Part shown: positions 9,424 through 17,070 of the stretch, piece by piece | Layout of the letters: every line of letters starts with the position of its first letter | How positions within the stretch are numbered: the first letter of the stretch is position 1 | Position numbers and translations under genes: made by a program | The notes under the pieces: model-generated | The model's database searches: none | What the model was told of the DNA's origin: nothing | Seen by the model: only the letters and a program-made list of their open reading frames with translations | Origin: Gemmatimonadota bacterium | GTDB taxonomy: Bacteria; Gemmatimonadota; Gemmatimonadetes; Gemmatimonadales; Gemmatimonadaceae | Assembly (NCBI GenBank): GCA_021413975.1 | Contig: JAIOPJ010000016.1 | Location: forward strand, 289,110-353,109 | Length of the DNA: 64,000 bases | Direction: 5' to 3'

Positions 9424-10970
9424 GCGCCCCTCCGGGCGGCCGCGAAACGGTAGACGTCGCGGTACCGCGCCTCGGCGTGTTCCCACCCGAAGTCGCGCCC
9501 CATCGCCTCGCGCTGCATCCGGGCGAACGTCGCCGCGTCGCGGTAGGCCAGCACGGCGCGCGCCGTGCCGTGCAGGAAGTCGTCGGAGGTGTATTCGTCG
9601 AAGAGGAAGCCGGTGACCCCGTCCTCGATCGTGTCCGCGAGGCCGCCCACGCGCCGCGCGAGCGGCAGCGCGCCGTAGCGCTGCGCGCGCATCTGGGTGA
9701 GGCCGCAGGGCTCGTACATGCTGGGCATCAGGCAGAGGTCGGCGCCCGCGAGGAGCCGGTGCTCGAGGCGATCGGTGAAGTTGAGCTGCACGCCCAGCCG
9801 GTCCGGCGCGCGGCGCGCCAGGTCGAGCAGCGCGCGTTCGTACCGCTCCTCGCCCGCGCCGAGGAACACGAACTGCGCATCGAGCGTCAGGAAGCCCGAG
9901 CCGAAGATCAGGTCGAGGCCCTTCTGGTAGACCATGCGCGCGCTCATGCCCACGAGCGGCGTGCGCGCCCGCTTGGGAAGGCCGAAGAGGCGTTGCAGCG
10001 ATGCCTTGCAGGCGGCCTTGCCGCTCAGGTCGTCGCGGGAGAAGCGCGCCGCGATCTGCGTGTCGGTCGCGGGATCCCACTCCTCCTGGTCGATCCCGTT
10101 CACGATCCCGATGAACCGGGCCCCGAGCTCGCGGAAGGCATCGTGCAGGCCGAAGCCGCCGGCCTCGGTGCGCAGCTCATCGGCGTGGGTCGGACTCACC
10201 GTCACCACCGCGTCGGCGAGCGACATCCCTCCCTTGAGGAGGTTCATGCGCCCGTACCACTCCAGGTGGTGCAGGGTGTAGAGCGACCAGGGCAGGCCGA
10301 GGTCGGCCATGGTCGCGGCCGGGTAGTGTCCCTGGAAGCCCGCGTTGTGCACGGAGAGCACGGCGCCCACGCGCGCGTACCGGGTGTCGTGCGCGAGCAG
10401 GCCGCGCAGATACACCGGCACGAGCGCCGCATGCCAGTCATGTGCATGCACCACGACCGGTCCGTCGCTGATGCGCGGCAGCGCCTCGATCACGGCCAGC
10501 GAGAAGCAGGCATAGCGCCGGGCGTTGTCGCGGAACTCGCCTTGCGCGTCGCCGTAGATGCCGTCGCGGCCGAAGTAGGTCGGACTCGCGACGAAGATGA
10601 CCCGAGGGGAGGGCGGCCCGACGGGGCGCACGAGTTCGAGGAGCGTGACCTCCTCGGACCGTCCGCCGACGGGCACCTGGAGCGGCGGACCGAGCGGCGT
10701 CACGGGCGGCGCCTTGCGCGCGACATCGCCGTAGTAGGGCATGACGATCGTGACGTCGATGCCGGCCTTGGCCTGGAACCGCGCGAGCGTCCGCACCGCT
10801 TCGCCGAGGCCACCGGTGCGCGCGAACGGCGCCAGCTCGGCCGTCGCGTGCACCACCGAGATGGGCGCACCGGACGACGTCGCGAGCGCGACCGCCGGCT
10901 GCGCACTCGCCTTCGAAGCCTTCGTTGGCGTCGGCTTCGTCGTCGATCGGTCGCGGGTGCGTCGGGTCAT
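9420..10970 (-). CDS. glgA: Glycogen/starch synthase-like GT5 glycosyltransferase, divergent copy
   Basis: A GT5 family protein of about 516 residues. It keeps the GT5 landmarks HAHDWHAALVPVYLR, SVHNAGFQG, GIVNGIDQEEWDP and the C-terminal PSMYEPCGLTQMRAQRYG. The donor-binding K-x-G-G-L of glycogen synthases reads ARTGGLGEA here, so Lys is replaced by Arg at residue 51 (codon CGC). A Lys/Thr/Ser/Ala-rich tail of about 35 residues precedes the catalytic domain. I used the ATG at 10970; an in-frame ATG at 11018 would add 16 residues, and neither has a good ribosome-binding site. It heads the nine-gene run and is distinct from the canonical glgA at 34201-35667. The donor could be ADP- or UDP-glucose. 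Confidence 0.85.
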   Translation of the reverse strand: MTRRTRDRSTTKPTPTKASKASAQPAVALATSSGAPISVVHATAELAPFARTGGLGEAVRTLARFQAKAGIDVTIVMPYYGDVARKAPPVTPLGPPLQVPVGGRSEEVTLLELVRPVGPPSPRVIFVASPTYFGRDGIYGDAQGEFRDNARRYACFSLAVIEALPRISDGPVVVHAHDWHAALVPVYLRGLLAHDTRYARVGAVLSVHNAGFQGHYPAATMADLGLPWSLYTLHHLEWYGRMNLLKGGMSLADAVVTVSPTHADELRTEAGGFGLHDAFRELGARFIGIVNGIDQEEWDPATDTQIAARFSRDDLSGKAACKASLQRLFGLPKRARTPLVGMSARMVYQKGLDLIFGSGFLTLDAQFVFLGAGEERYERALLDLARRAPDRLGVQLNFTDRLEHRLLAGADLCLMPSMYEPCGLTQMRAQRYGALPLARRVGGLADTIEDGVTGFLFDEYTSDDFLHGTARAVLAYRDAATFARMQREAMGRDFGWEHAEARYRDVYRFAAARRGA

Positions 10971-11050
10971 GCGGTCGGCGGAGGTCCGGGCGAGGCGCGC
11001 GCGCTGCTCGCGCCGCATTCGAGTTCAGCGGAATCTAAAGGGGGCTCCGG

Positions 11051-11084
11051 CGTTCGGCGAATCGGCGTGTCGCGATGCCGAACG
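11051..11084. promoter_or_regulatory. Inverted repeat in the divergent glgA-like/mqnB gap
   Basis: Two perfect 8-bp arms, CGTTCGGC at 11051-11058 and GCCGAACG at 11077-11084, are separated by 18 bp in the gap between the divergent operons. The repeat could be an operator or a leader hairpin of either transcript. No convincing -35/-10 pair was recognised. Evidence is the symmetry and the location only. Confidence 0.3.
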
Positions 11085-11178
11085 GGACTGCCGGTCGCTT
11101 CGTAAGGACAATTCCGACGGCCCCTGGATCGAGGGATCCTCCCCGTAAGGGCCGCCCGGCCTTAGACTCCTGCACCTC

Positions 11179-11751
11179 ATGAAGACTCCCCCGCGGATCC
11201 TGGTGGTGGCCGCCACCGCTCGCGAACTCGCGTCCCCGGATGGATGGCTCGCGCTGGAATGCGGCGTCGGCCCGGTTGAGGCAGGGGCCGCGACCGCCAT
11301 GGCCATCGCCCGGCACCGCCCCACGATGATCCTCCATGTCGGGATCGCCGGCGCCCGGCGACGACTCGCCCTCCCGCCCGCCGCACTCGTGATCGGCACC
11401 GCGACGCGGTACTCCGACCTCGGCGTTCCGGCCCTCTTCGCGCCCAGCACCGTCGCGGCCGATCCGGGCCTCCTCGCCGCGGCCGCGCGGGTGCTGCCCG
11501 AGGCACGACGGTTCGTCATCGGCACCAGCGCGCGCGTCGGTGGCGCGTCCGAGTGCGATGTGGAGGCCATGGAGGGATTCGCCGTGCTCCGCGCCGCCGA
11601 GCTCGCGGGCGTGCCGGCGATCGAGATCCGCGCCATCTCGAACGAGATCGAGGAGACCGATCGCGCCCGCTGGCACTTCGACGCCGCCTTCGCCGCGATC
11701 ACGGCGGCCACGCCGTCGCTCGTGCGGGAGTTCGTGCGTTGCGCGAGCTGA
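11179..11751 (+). CDS. mqnB: Futalosine hydrolase
   Basis: MqnB hydrolyses futalosine to dehypoxanthinyl futalosine in the futalosine route to menaquinone. The 190-residue protein is a nucleoside-phosphorylase-fold hydrolase. It has an early ILVVAATARELA strand, GVGPVEAGAATAMAI near residue 30, HVGIAGA near 52 and the nucleoside-binding VEAMEGFAVLRAAELAGVPA near 127, with RAISNEIEE as the catalytic-side motif. It is somewhat shorter than many MqnB proteins (about 220). It overlaps the downstream mqnD by 13 bp, and that pairing supports the assignment. The ATG at 11179 is the only early start. The other pathway genes (mqnA, mqnC) are not in the window. Confidence 0.88.
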   Translation: MKTPPRILVVAATARELASPDGWLALECGVGPVEAGAATAMAIARHRPTMILHVGIAGARRRLALPPAALVIGTATRYSDLGVPALFAPSTVAADPGLLAAAARVLPEARRFVIGTSARVGGASECDVEAMEGFAVLRAAELAGVPAIEIRAISNEIEETDRARWHFDAAFAAITAATPSLVREFVRCAS

Positions 11752-12512
11752 CCTTCGGCTACTCGCCCTGTCCCAATGACACCTTCGCCTTCCACGCGTT
11801 GGCGCATGGGCTCGTCGACGCACCGTTCCGCGTGCGGTCGGTGCTGCTCGACATCGAGGAGCTCAACCGACGGGCGCACGACGGCGAGTTCCACCTGACC
11901 AAGCTGAGCGTCGGCGCCTTCGCCGGTGTCGGGGATCGCTACCGCCTGCTGCGCAGCGGTGCCGCGTTGGGGAAGGGGGTCGGGCCGCTCGTCGTCACGC
12001 GTACGCCGACGCCTTTCGCCGAGGCGGTGCGCGGCCGGATCGCGATCCCCGGGCGCGAGACCACCGCATTCAAGCTGCTCCGTCTCGCCGCGCCCGCCCT
12101 CGGCGAGATCGTGGAACTGCGCTATGACCGCATCCTGCGCGCCGTGGCGGCGGGCGAGGTCGACGCCGGGCTGATCATCCACGAGAGCCGCTTCACCTAC
12201 ACCGATCACGGATTGGTGAAGGCGATCGATCTCGGTGACTGGTGGGAGCGGGAGACCGGGCTCCCGGTGCCGCTGGCCGGGATCTGCGCGCGGGCCGACC
12301 TGGACGAGGCCACGCGCGCGGCCGCCGAGCGGGCGATCCGCGCGTCGGTGCAGTACGCGTTCGACCGTCCCGAGGCGAGCCGCGCATACGTGCGCGCCCA
12401 CGCACAGGAGATGTCGGACGCGGTGTGCGATGCCCACATCGCGCTCTACGTCAACGCGTTCAGCCTCGACGTGGGTGAGGAAGGGCTGCGCGCGATCGCG
12501 CGGCTCGCCTGA
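11739..12512 (+). CDS. mqnD: 1,4-dihydroxy-6-naphthoate synthase
   Basis: MqnD converts cyclic dehypoxanthinyl futalosine to 1,4-dihydroxy-6-naphthoate. The product has a periplasmic-binding-protein-like fold; the N-terminal FGYSPCPNDTFAFHAL is diagnostic, as are the LTKLSVGAF and AGLIIHESRFTY segments, the latter around the catalytic His. I used the TTG at 11739: it lies 8 bp after a GGGAG ribosome-binding site (11726-11730), inside the end of mqnB, and leads directly into the conserved N-terminus. This gives 257 residues, a little short of the usual 270-290. A downstream CTG is possible but less likely. The two genes are translationally coupled. Confidence 0.88.
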   Translation: MRELTFGYSPCPNDTFAFHALAHGLVDAPFRVRSVLLDIEELNRRAHDGEFHLTKLSVGAFAGVGDRYRLLRSGAALGKGVGPLVVTRTPTPFAEAVRGRIAIPGRETTAFKLLRLAAPALGEIVELRYDRILRAVAAGEVDAGLIIHESRFTYTDHGLVKAIDLGDWWERETGLPVPLAGICARADLDEATRAAAERAIRASVQYAFDRPEASRAYVRAHAQEMSDAVCDAHIALYVNAFSLDVGEEGLRAIARLA

Positions 12513-12525
12513 CTCGTTCGCCGGC

Positions 12526-13803
12526 CTAGCGCACCCGGTACGCCCCGGTCGAGCGTCGTGCCGGCGGTGGCCCCGTGAGTGTGGTCCCCGGTCCGTAGGT
12601 ACGCGCGCGCCCCGAGCGCTTCGCTTCGAGAAGGCGTTCGTCCGCCAGCATCAACAGTGCGTCCGGCTCCCCGAGGCCCGCCGCCAGCGGCGTCCGGTCG
12701 ATGCCGCCATCGGTGGGAGCGCCGGCCACACCGGCGGAGAAGTTGAGCGCGATGGTCCGGCCGTCGGAGAGCACGAGCGGCGTGGCCGCGAGTTCGAGGC
12801 GGAGCGACTCGATGCGCATGAGCGCCGCCTCGGGGGGCGTTCCGGGCATGAGCACGACGAACTCCTCGCCGCCGTAGCGCGCCACGATGTCGGTGCGGCG
12901 CATGGTGTTCGCGAGGCGGTCGGCGAGCGCCCGGAGGGCCCGGTCGCCACGCGAGTGACCGTACGCGTCGTTGATCTCCTTGAAATGGTCGATGTCGAGG
13001 ATCGCGAGCGAGAGCGGCTGCCCGCTGCGCGACGCCGACTCGAGCGCGAGTTCGAGCGCGCGATCGAAGTGACCGCGGTTGAAGAGCCCGGTGAGGCGGT
13101 CGCGCGCCGCGAGGTAGAGCAGGCGCTGCGCCCGCTGGACCAGCGTCACCGAGAGCAGCGTGGCGATGCCGATCAGCAAGAGCCGCGTCGCCAGGTCGAC
13201 CGGAAGGTAGGGACCGGCGTCGGCCACGAGCGACGGATCCCGGAGATCGTGGAGCATGCCGCCCGCCACCCACATCGCCCCGTACTGCACCGCCGCCAGC
13301 GCCCCGGCCGCGATGCAGATCCGCGCGTCGTAGCGCAGGCTCGTCGCCGTGATCGCGAGGAAGTACATCTCGAAGGTCACCTTCGAGTTGAGCGCCACCA
13401 GCGGCGAACTCACCAGGAAGAAGCTGAACAGCGCGGTGCTCACCATCGTCACGTCGAAGGCGCTCGAGGCGAAGCCGATCCAGAGACGCCACTCCCGGCG
13501 GGAGACCAGCCGCCAGATCACCACCGAGATCAGCGCGGCCACCAGCGTGACGACGAATCCCGAGACGAACATCGGCACGTCGGGGTGCCGCACGATGTTC
13601 CAGGTCGGGGCGATGAGCAGGAGCCCCATCGCGACCACCCGGACGCGCGCCACGACGCTCTCGCCCTCGATGCCGGCATCCGCGAGCGCGTCATCCGGAC
13701 GCGCCCAAAGCGGCGGCGCCGCCCCCCCGGCCGTGTAGCTCGGGGTGGCGGCGCGCGGCCGTGTCTTCGGATCAGAAGCGCGGATTGGTCCGCCTCGGTG
13801 CAT
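12526..13803 (-). CDS. Membrane diguanylate cyclase (GGDEF domain)
   Basis: A 425-residue protein that should make cyclic di-GMP from GTP. The first about 230 residues contain roughly five or six membrane segments, including MGLLLIAPTWNIV, FVVTLVAALISVVIWRL and an ATRLLLIGIATLLSVTL helix. The GGDEF domain starts at DRLTGLFNRGHFDRAL. The active site is GGEEF, preceded by LDIDHFKEINDAYGH. An inhibitory I-site RRTD lies five residues before GGEEF, so product inhibition is expected. No known extracellular sensor domain was recognised. The ATG at 13803 overlaps the M28 peptidase gene upstream by 32 bp, so the true start may be a later GTG or the ATG at codon 59. It converges on mqnD with a 13-bp gap. 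Confidence 0.88.
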   Translation of the reverse strand: MHRGGPIRASDPKTRPRAATPSYTAGGAAPPLWARPDDALADAGIEGESVVARVRVVAMGLLLIAPTWNIVRHPDVPMFVSGFVVTLVAALISVVIWRLVSRREWRLWIGFASSAFDVTMVSTALFSFFLVSSPLVALNSKVTFEMYFLAITATSLRYDARICIAAGALAAVQYGAMWVAGGMLHDLRDPSLVADAGPYLPVDLATRLLLIGIATLLSVTLVQRAQRLLYLAARDRLTGLFNRGHFDRALELALESASRSGQPLSLAILDIDHFKEINDAYGHSRGDRALRALADRLANTMRRTDIVARYGGEEFVVLMPGTPPEAALMRIESLRLELAATPLVLSDGRTIALNFSAGVAGAPTDGGIDRTPLAAGLGEPDALLMLADERLLEAKRSGRARTYGPGTTLTGPPPARRSTGAYRVR

Positions 13804-15580
13804 TGCCGCAGTTCGCCGGCCAGTCCGCCGGCCAGGTGCCCGGCGACTTGGTGCGGTCGATGAAGGTCGGGTCCTCCGACGCGAGGTACGCCATCATCGC
13901 CGCGAGGGTCGCGTTGTGCCGGAGGTCGTCGAACACGACCTTGTCGTACGTGTCGCGATTGGTGTGCCAGGTGTAGCTGTTGTAGTTCCAGCCCACCGCG
14001 CCCATGCCGACCGACGGCGTCGCGTAGCAGGCGAAGACCGCGCCATCGGTGCCGCCCGGATTGCCGGTGGGCGTGTCCCGGAAGCTCCACGACACCGCGT
14101 TCGCGCTCATGCTGTCGGTGTAGAAGCTCGGCAGCTTGGCGTACCAGTCGCGCAGGTGCGGTCCGATGTTCGTGAGGCCGGCGGCCGAGAGCGACTGCAC
14201 CCGTCCGGTGCCGTTGTCCTGGTTGAAGAGCGCCTGCAGGCCGCGCATCACCTCGGGGTGATCGTTGGCGAAGGCGCGCGAGCCGTTCAGGCCCTGCTCC
14301 TCGCTCGCCCAGTGCCCGACGATGATCGTGCGCCGCGGGTTCGGATAGACCTTCTTGAGGATGCGCATCGCCTCCATCGCCATCAGCGTGCCGGTGCCGT
14401 TGTCGGTCGCGCCGGACGACCCGTCCCACGAGTCGAAGTGCGCCGAGAGGATCACGTACTCGTCCGGCTTCTCGCGTCCGCGGATCGTCGCGATCGTGTT
14501 GAAGGCGGGCACTTCGCCGAGCAGATCGGCGTCGGCATCGATGCGCACCATCGGCTTCTGGCCGTTCTCGGCGAGACGGTAGACGAGCGAGTAGTCCTCG
14601 CAGGTGAGCGTCATGGCCGGTGCGACGGTGTTGTACGTCTCGAAGATCTCGATCACGCCCCAGCCGCCGGTCCCCTGCGGTGCGGCGGGTGCGAGCGCCC
14701 GCATGGCCGCGGCGGCTCCGCCGCCGCTCATGTTGCCCGCGGGCGCCGCGGCCCCCGCTCCACCCGGCCCGCCCGGCCCGCGACCGCCACCGGGGAATCC
14801 ACCGCCGGTTCCGAAGCCGCTGAGCTTGTTGCGCGACGTGATCATCCCGGCGACGCCGGCCTGCTCGAGCCGGAGCCCGAGGGTGCCGGTACCGAGTCCC
14901 ATCGAGCGCCCGGTGCCGCGGTAGAGTCGGGTGCTGTCACGGGTGTCGCTCGCCCACTCGGCCTGCATGGTGGTCACGAGCGAATCCATGCGCGCCTTCG
15001 ACGCCGGCGTGGCGAATCGGAACCAATCCTCCGAGGGTCGGCAGGTGGGCCACGACGGCGAGAGGAGCACGATCTTCCCCCTCGCCTTCGGCAACCACTT
15101 GACGAACTCCGTGCTGTCCTTGAACCTCGGCAGCACGATCGCCTCGGCGGTGACGGCCTTGCCCTTGGTGCCCGGGCTCCACGCGAGCATCGTCCCCTCG
15201 AGCGAGCGCACGCGCGGCCCCACGAGGTCCACATGCGAGAGGCCGCGACGCCATCCGCGCCACGTGCCGTACGCGTCGCGCCGCGCCTCGATGCCCCACG
15301 CCTTGTACTGGCTCACCACCCAGTCACTCGCCGAGGCGAATCCCGGGCTGCCGGTGAGCCGCGGACCGATCGAATCGAAGAGCACCTGCGCCAGCCGCTC
15401 GGTCATCGAGCTGTCCATGCCGACCGACCAGATCCGCTTGATGACGGGGTCGTCCGTGGGGAACGTCAGGGGGACGCGGCCGGAGACGGGCGCCGGGGCC
15501 GCTTGCTGCGCTTCGAGCACGAGGGCGGGGACGAGGAGCGCTCCGATGAGCGACGTGCGGACGAGGCGGGAGATGCGCAT
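13772..15580 (-). CDS. Secreted M28 family zinc metallopeptidase
   Basis: A 602-residue exported aminopeptidase-type protein. A signal peptide (RISRLVRTSLIGALLVPALVL, then EAQQ) starts at the ATG at 15580. The catalytic domain has the M28 di-zinc ligands in order: AHFDSWDGSSGATDNG (His and bridging Asp), SEEQGLNGS (Glu-Glu), a D in LFNQDNGTG and the final His in WHTNRDTYD. Between the N-terminal part and the catalytic core lies a Gly/Pro/Ala-rich stretch (about residues 255-300) that looks like a flexible linker. It probably cleaves peptides outside the cytoplasm. Two further M28-like genes are in this window. Confidence 0.9.
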   Translation of the reverse strand: MRISRLVRTSLIGALLVPALVLEAQQAAPAPVSGRVPLTFPTDDPVIKRIWSVGMDSSMTERLAQVLFDSIGPRLTGSPGFASASDWVVSQYKAWGIEARRDAYGTWRGWRRGLSHVDLVGPRVRSLEGTMLAWSPGTKGKAVTAEAIVLPRFKDSTEFVKWLPKARGKIVLLSPSWPTCRPSEDWFRFATPASKARMDSLVTTMQAEWASDTRDSTRLYRGTGRSMGLGTGTLGLRLEQAGVAGMITSRNKLSGFGTGGGFPGGGRGPGGPGGAGAAAPAGNMSGGGAAAAMRALAPAAPQGTGGWGVIEIFETYNTVAPAMTLTCEDYSLVYRLAENGQKPMVRIDADADLLGEVPAFNTIATIRGREKPDEYVILSAHFDSWDGSSGATDNGTGTLMAMEAMRILKKVYPNPRRTIIVGHWASEEQGLNGSRAFANDHPEVMRGLQALFNQDNGTGRVQSLSAAGLTNIGPHLRDWYAKLPSFYTDSMSANAVSWSFRDTPTGNPGGTDGAVFACYATPSVGMGAVGWNYNSYTWHTNRDTYDKVVFDDLRHNATLAAMMAYLASEDPTFIDRTKSPGTWPADWPANCGNAPRRTNPRF

Positions 15581-15750
15581 GGGGAAGTGGGCAGTTGGCG
15601 GGATGTGCGGCGCGCGCGGGACAGAAAGTCTACGGAGGAATCGCCGATCCCGCTGGCGGGAGGCGATCTGTGACGCGGCCATCCGACCAGCAGGTAGTTG
15701 CCGTGCAGCACGCGACCGCGCCCCGTCCATCTCCTGCAACAGGACCCCCC

Positions 15751-16434
15751 GTGTTCCTCAAGACCACCGTGTTGGCGGCCGCCGCCGTCCCCGTCTGGGC
15801 CCTCGGCTCGTTCTTCGCGCCCTCCCGCGGCCCGGCGTCCGCGCGCCTCGCCATCACGCTGGAGACCGTGCACGCCGCTGCGCTCACGACGCCGCGGTTC
15901 GCCGGTGATGCGCAGGACGAGCCGTTCTTCCTGCTCACCGAGGCAGGGTCCGGCGGGGCGCTCGGCAGCACGCCGTTCCCCGCCGACGCGCCTGTCTCGA
16001 TCCGGCTCGATCAGGCGCTCGGGACGCGCCCGCTTCGCTCGCTGGCCCTCGAGGTCGGCGAGAGCGCGCGGATCGTGATCTCCGCGCTCGAGGGTCCGCG
16101 CGCATCGTCCGCCGACGAGGCGGCGGTCGCCACTGCGGCGGCCACGGTCCTCGCGCGGCCGACCGGCGAGCGCGGTGCCGCGCTCGCGACCGCACTCGGT
16201 CCGCTGACGTCGCGGGGCGCCCATCTCCTGGGTGCAGCGATCATCGTCGTCGCGAACGAGGACGGTGCGCTCTACTGGCGCTCGCTCGACTGCGTGGCGA
16301 ACTGCAGCGTCCTCACCGCGCCGTCGAACGCCGCAGTCGCCACCAACGCCGGCGCACCCCACCAGGGCGTGCTCGAGCTCACGGGTGCGGGAGGGACGTA
16401 CCACGTGAATCTCCTCGCTCGGAGAGTCCCGTAG
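15751..16434 (+). CDS. Hypothetical exported protein
   Basis: A 227-residue protein of unknown function. Starting at the GTG at 15751, the N-terminus FLKTTVLAAAAVPVWALGSF is a clean signal peptide; upstream in-frame codons give a charged extension with no export signal, so I rejected longer starts. The rest is rich in Ala and beta-prone, with a single Cys pair near DCVANCSVL (about residue 185) that could form a disulfide in the periplasm. No catalytic motif is visible. It stands alone between a divergent M28 peptidase and a convergent hypothetical gene. Confidence 0.7.
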   Translation: MFLKTTVLAAAAVPVWALGSFFAPSRGPASARLAITLETVHAAALTTPRFAGDAQDEPFFLLTEAGSGGALGSTPFPADAPVSIRLDQALGTRPLRSLALEVGESARIVISALEGPRASSADEAAVATAAATVLARPTGERGAALATALGPLTSRGAHLLGAAIIVVANEDGALYWRSLDCVANCSVLTAPSNAAVATNAGAPHQGVLELTGAGGTYHVNLLARRVP

Positions 16435-16438
16435 CGCC

Positions 16439-16504
16439 ACGACCTTCCCGGCGCGCCGTCAAAGGTGATCGATCATCAGGTGCCCCTCCACGCCGGGAGG
16501 TCGT
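16439..16504. terminator. Long-arm hairpin between convergent genes
   Basis: Arms at 16439-16453 (ACGACCTTCCCGGCG) and 16491-16504 (CGCCGGGAGGTCGT) pair over 14 bp with one bulged T. The 37-nt loop contains a TGATCGATCA palindrome. It fills the gap between two convergent genes and could stop transcription from both sides. There is no clear U-tract. Confidence 0.5.
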
Positions 16505-16562
16505 TCGCGGATCCGGCGAGGCGGAACGATGGGATGGCAGGGCAGGGAACCGGGCGCACTCA

Positions 16563-17021
16563 CTAGCGTGCTTTCGTACGCCGGTAGTGATGCTCGGTGA
16601 AGCGTTTCCAGCCCTTCTTGTTCTTCGATTCGACGGCCCAGTGGAACCCGCCGTCGTCGGCCGGCCAGTAGACCATGCGCGCGACCCCGGCCGGCATCTG
16701 CGCTTCGAAGCCGATCGCCTCAGGGTGCACGTCCGTGACGTCGGTCTGCGCCCCCTCCGACCGCTTGCCGTCCGACGTGAACGACCAGAAGTGCACCGCG
16801 CCGTCGTCACCCGCTCCGATGATCGCGAGCTCCTCATAGGCCGCGCCCGGACCGAACTCCCAGCGCGCCTCGAGCAGCACCCGGGATCCGCCGAGGATCG
16901 GAGAGAGCGTCCGGTGACACGTCAACGGCCCCCTCGGCGACGAGGTCGCGGCCGACCACGTGCCCAGCAGCGGCTCGAGGAACCCGAGCTTCCCTCGGCC
17001 CTTCTTCCACACCTTCGGCAT
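16563..17021 (-). CDS. Hypothetical protein, small beta-rich (DUF1579-like)
   Basis: A 152-residue cytosolic protein with no signal or membrane segment. Alternating beta-strands such as LLGTWSAATSSP, LLEARWEFGPG, LAIIGAGDDGAVHFWSF and ARMVYWPADDGGFHWAVESK suggest a lipocalin-like or DUF1579-like barrel, where members often begin with a LLGTW motif. This resemblance is weak. The ATG at 17021 has GAGGAG about 7 bp upstream on its strand. It follows a predicted amidohydrolase gene by 49 bp on the same strand, but no shared role is evident. Confidence 0.65.
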   Translation of the reverse strand: MPKVWKKGRGKLGFLEPLLGTWSAATSSPRGPLTCHRTLSPILGGSRVLLEARWEFGPGAAYEELAIIGAGDDGAVHFWSFTSDGKRSEGAQTDVTDVHPEAIGFEAQMPAGVARMVYWPADDGGFHWAVESKNKKGWKRFTEHHYRRTKAR

Positions 17022-17070
17022 CTGTTGGCTCCTCGTGATGAGAGACGTGCCGCCCGCGGCATGACCGCGC

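Noticed and set aside
7435..9453. A 672-codon plus-strand frame opposite the GH57 gene
   Set aside because: Antisense shadow of the GH57 protein; no motif, and the reading has the charge pattern of complement translations.
16563..17021. Assignment of the small protein to THAP4-like heme-binding proteins
   Set aside because: The beta-rich pattern is similar but the heme-ligand His motif is not visible; left as hypothetical.
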